Below are positions 61,301 to 64,000 of a stretch of 64,000 nt of DNA, one piece after another. How positions within the stretch are numbered: the stretch's first letter is position 1; every line of letters begins with the position of its first letter. A model generated the notes under the pieces. It was not told where the DNA came from. It ran no database searches and was given only the letters and a program-made list of their open reading frames with translations. Both the position numbers and the translations under genes were made by a program. The stretch comes from Actinostola sp. cb2023 (taxonomy: Eukaryota > Cnidaria > Anthozoa > Actiniaria > Actinostolidae). The DNA is taken from contig JAUJYZ010001510.1 of the NCBI GenBank assembly GCA_033675265.1, positions 232,001 through 296,000 on the forward strand, written 5' to 3'.

Positions 61301-64000
61301 CAAGGGCGTGCAGGCACGATACTAGGCTGAGCATGGTGTACAAAGTATGTAGGGTATATACAAGGGCGTGCAGGCACGATACAATGCTGATCATGGTTTA
61401 CAAAGTATGTAGGGTATATAATTATATGGGTATGTAGGGACGATACAAGGCTGAGCATGGTGTACAAGAGTATGTAGGGTATACAGCTGTATACAAGGAT
61501 GTGCAGGGAAGATAGAAGGATGAGCATGGTGTGTACAGAAGTATATAGGGTACATACAAGGATTTGCAGACAAGATACAAGGCTGAGTATGGTGTACAAA
61601 AGTATGTAGGGTATATACAAGGGTTTGCAGGCAAGATACAAGGCTGATATTGGTGTACAAAAGTATGTAGGGTATATACAAGGGTTTGCAGGCAAGATAC
61701 AAGGCTGAGTATGGTGTACAAAAGTATGTAGGGTATATACAAGGGCGTGCAGGCACGATACAAGGCTGATAATGGTGTACAAAAGTATGTAGGGTATATA
61801 CAAGGGTGTGTAGGGACGATACAAGGCTGATAATGGTGTACAAAAGTATGTAGGGTATATACAAGGCTTACAGGCACGATACAAGGCTGAGCATGGTGTA
61901 CAAAAGTATGTAGGGTATATACAAGGGTGAACAGGGAAGATACAAGGCTGAGCATGGTGTACAAAAGTCTGTAGAGTATATATATGGGTGTGTAGGGACG
62001 ATACAACGCTGAGCATGGTGTACAAAAGTATGTACGGTAGGTAGAAGGGTGTGCAAGGGTAGATACAAGGCTGAGCATGGTGTACAAAGTATGTAGGGTA
62101 TATACAAGGGCGTGCAGGCACGATACTAGGCTGAGCATGGTGTACAAAGTATGTAGGGTATATACAAGGGCGTGCAGGCACGATACTAGGCTGAGCATGG
62201 TGTACAAAGTATGTAGGGTATATACAAGGGCGTGCAGGCACGATACAAGGCTGAGCATGGTGTACAAAGTATGTAGGGTATATAATTATATGGGTATGTA
62301 GGGACGATACAAGGCTGAGATACAATGGTGTACAAGAGTATGTAGGGTATACAGCTGTATACAAGGATGTGCAGGGAAGATACAAGGATGAGCATGGTGT
62401 ACAGAAGTATATAGGGTACATACAAGGATTTGCAGGCAAGATACAAGGCTGAGTATGGTGTACAAAAGTATGTAGGGTATATACAAGGGTTTGCAGGCAA
62501 GATACAAGGCTGATATTGGTGTACAAAAGTATGTAGGGTATATACAAGGGTTTGCAGGCAAGATACAAGGCTGTGTATGGTGTACAAAAGTATGTAGGGT
62601 ATATACAAGGGCGTGCAGGCACGATACAAGGCTGATAATGGTGTACAAAAGTATATAGGGTATATACAAGGGTGTGTAGGGACGATACAAGGCTGATAAT
62701 GGTGCACAAAAGTATGTAGGGTATATACAAGGCAGTACAGGCACGATACAAGGCTGAGCATGGTGTACAAAAGTATGTAGGGTATACAAGGGTGAACAGG
62801 GAAGATACAAGGCTGAGCATGGTGTACAAAAGTCTGTAGAGTATATATATCGGTGTGTAGGGACGATACAAGGCTGAGCATGGTGTACAAAAGTATGTAC
62901 GGTAGGTAGAAGGGGTGTGCTGAGCATGGTGGGTAGATACAAGGCTGAGCATGGTGTACAAAAGTATGTAGGGTATATACAAGGGCGTGCAGGCACGATA
63001 CTAGGCTGAGCATGGTGTACACAAAGTATGTAGGGTATATACAAGGCGTGCAGGCACGATGCAGGCACGATACAATGCTGATCATGGTGTACAAAGTATG
63101 TAGGGTATATAATTATATGGGTATGTAGGGACGATACAAGGCTGAGCATGGTGTACAAAAGTAGTATGGGATATACAGCTGTATACAAGGATGTGCAGGG
63201 AAGATACAAGGATGAGCATGGTGTACAGAACTATATAGGGTACATACAAGGATTTGCAGACAAGATACAAGGCTGAGTATGGTGTACAAAAGTATGTAGG
63301 GTATATACAAGGGTTTGCAGGCAAGATACAAGGCTGAGTATGGTGTACAAAAGTATGTAGGGTATATACAAGGGCGTGCAGGCACGATACAAGGCTGATA
63401 ATGGTGTACAAAAGTATGTAGGGTATATAAAAGGATGTGTAGGGACGATACAAGGCTGATAATGGTGCACAAAAGTATGTAGGGTATATACAAGGCTGTA
63501 CAGGCACGATACAAGGCTGAGCATGGTGTACAAAAGTATGTAGAGTATATATATATTGGTGTGTAGGGACGATACAAGGCTGAGCATGGTGTACAAAAGT
63601 ATGTACGGTAGGTAGAAGGGTGTGCAGGGTAGATACAAGGCTGACCATGGTGTACAAAAGTATGTACGGTAGGTAGAAGAAGGGTGTGCAGGGTAGATAC
63701 AAGGCTGAGCATGGTGTACAAAGAATGTAGGGTATATACAAGGGCGTGCAGGCACGATACTAGGCTGAGCATGGTGTACAAAGTATGTAGGGTATATACA
63801 AGGGCGTGCAGGCACGATACAATGCTGATCATGGTGTACAAAGTATGTAGGGTATATAATTATATGGGTATGTAGGGACGATACAAGGCTGAGCATGGTG
63901 ACGTGTACAAGAGTATGTAGGGTATATACAAGAATGTGCAGGGAAGATACAAGGATGAGCATGGTGTACAGAAGTATATAGGGTACATACAAGGATTTGC
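58349..64000 (-). repeat. The same minisatellite in inverted orientation
   Basis: From 58349 the monomer is on the minus strand. From about 58.49 kb to the window end it mirrors 52.9-58.35 kb copy for copy around a centre near 58421 that drifts to about 58461 further out because of small indels. The array continues past the window end. Confidence 0.93.

Noticed and set aside
44850..64000. Dozens of long open frames (up to 974 codons) rich in YTLHT, CIVPA and PYILLYT
   Set aside because: They follow the 60/61-bp repeat in every frame and on both arms of the palindrome. Identical peptides recur only because the DNA repeats; there is no start, promoter or domain evidence.

Overview
The window looks like nuclear DNA of a marine invertebrate. 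My best guess is a cnidarian, probably an anthozoan. The reasons are a compact virus-like DNA transposon of the Polinton/Maverick type, Penelope-like retroelement remnants with GIY-YIG endonuclease domains, a single-exon class A GPCR, eukaryotic initiator tRNA genes, and large amounts of AT-rich simple repeats, foldback elements and minisatellites. The species assignment is an inference; no rRNA or housekeeping gene is present to settle it.

Region 1 (1-21.65 kb) is a Polinton. It carries the full diagnostic set: protein-primed type B DNA polymerase, RVE integrase with a C-terminal chromodomain, a minor (penton-like) capsid protein, a double-jelly-roll-type major capsid protein, an adenain-like cysteine protease and an A32/FtsK-type packaging ATPase. 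Around these lie many small basic, coiled-coil or Cys-rich proteins. Genes from about 1 kb to 18.3 kb run rightward; a second block (18.4-21.6 kb) runs leftward and meets the first at back-to-back poly(A) signals near 18.28 and 18.32 kb. One further gene (37-570) runs leftward at the left edge. Integrase, both capsid genes and ATPase are open. The polymerase has an in-frame stop and at least three frame changes, the protease has an in-frame TGA, and several small genes show frame changes, some in homopolymers. No terminal inverted repeats are visible; the left end is probably outside the window and the right end is unclear near the retroelement at 21.8 kb. The left part has an unusual set of splice signals: GTAAGT donors fused to ATG codons, and four acceptor-like tracts before successive ORFs.

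Region 2 (21.7-43.7 kb) is repeat-rich host DNA. It holds a 5'-truncated Penelope-like element (RT tail plus GIY-YIG, followed by a hammerhead-like motif), a decayed second one (35.2-35.6 kb), a Ty3/gypsy-like integrase scrap next to a MYND-like finger (39.3-39.5 kb), several foldback/MITE-like elements, minisatellites with 45-bp and 15-bp units, microsatellites, a tRNA-derived SINE-like sequence, and one plausible host gene, the intronless GPCR at 28.3-29.2 kb.

Region 3 (43.7-64 kb) is a tandem array of units of about 1.9-2.2 kb, each with an initiator tRNA-Met gene on the minus strand and a minisatellite of about 60 bp. In the third unit, after a 678-bp MITE-like insertion, the minisatellite has expanded to more than 14 kb with higher-order repeat structure. 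At about 58.35-58.49 kb it turns round on itself, so 52.9-58.35 kb is repeated in inverted orientation to the end of the window. The long open frames in this array are repeat artefacts, not genes.
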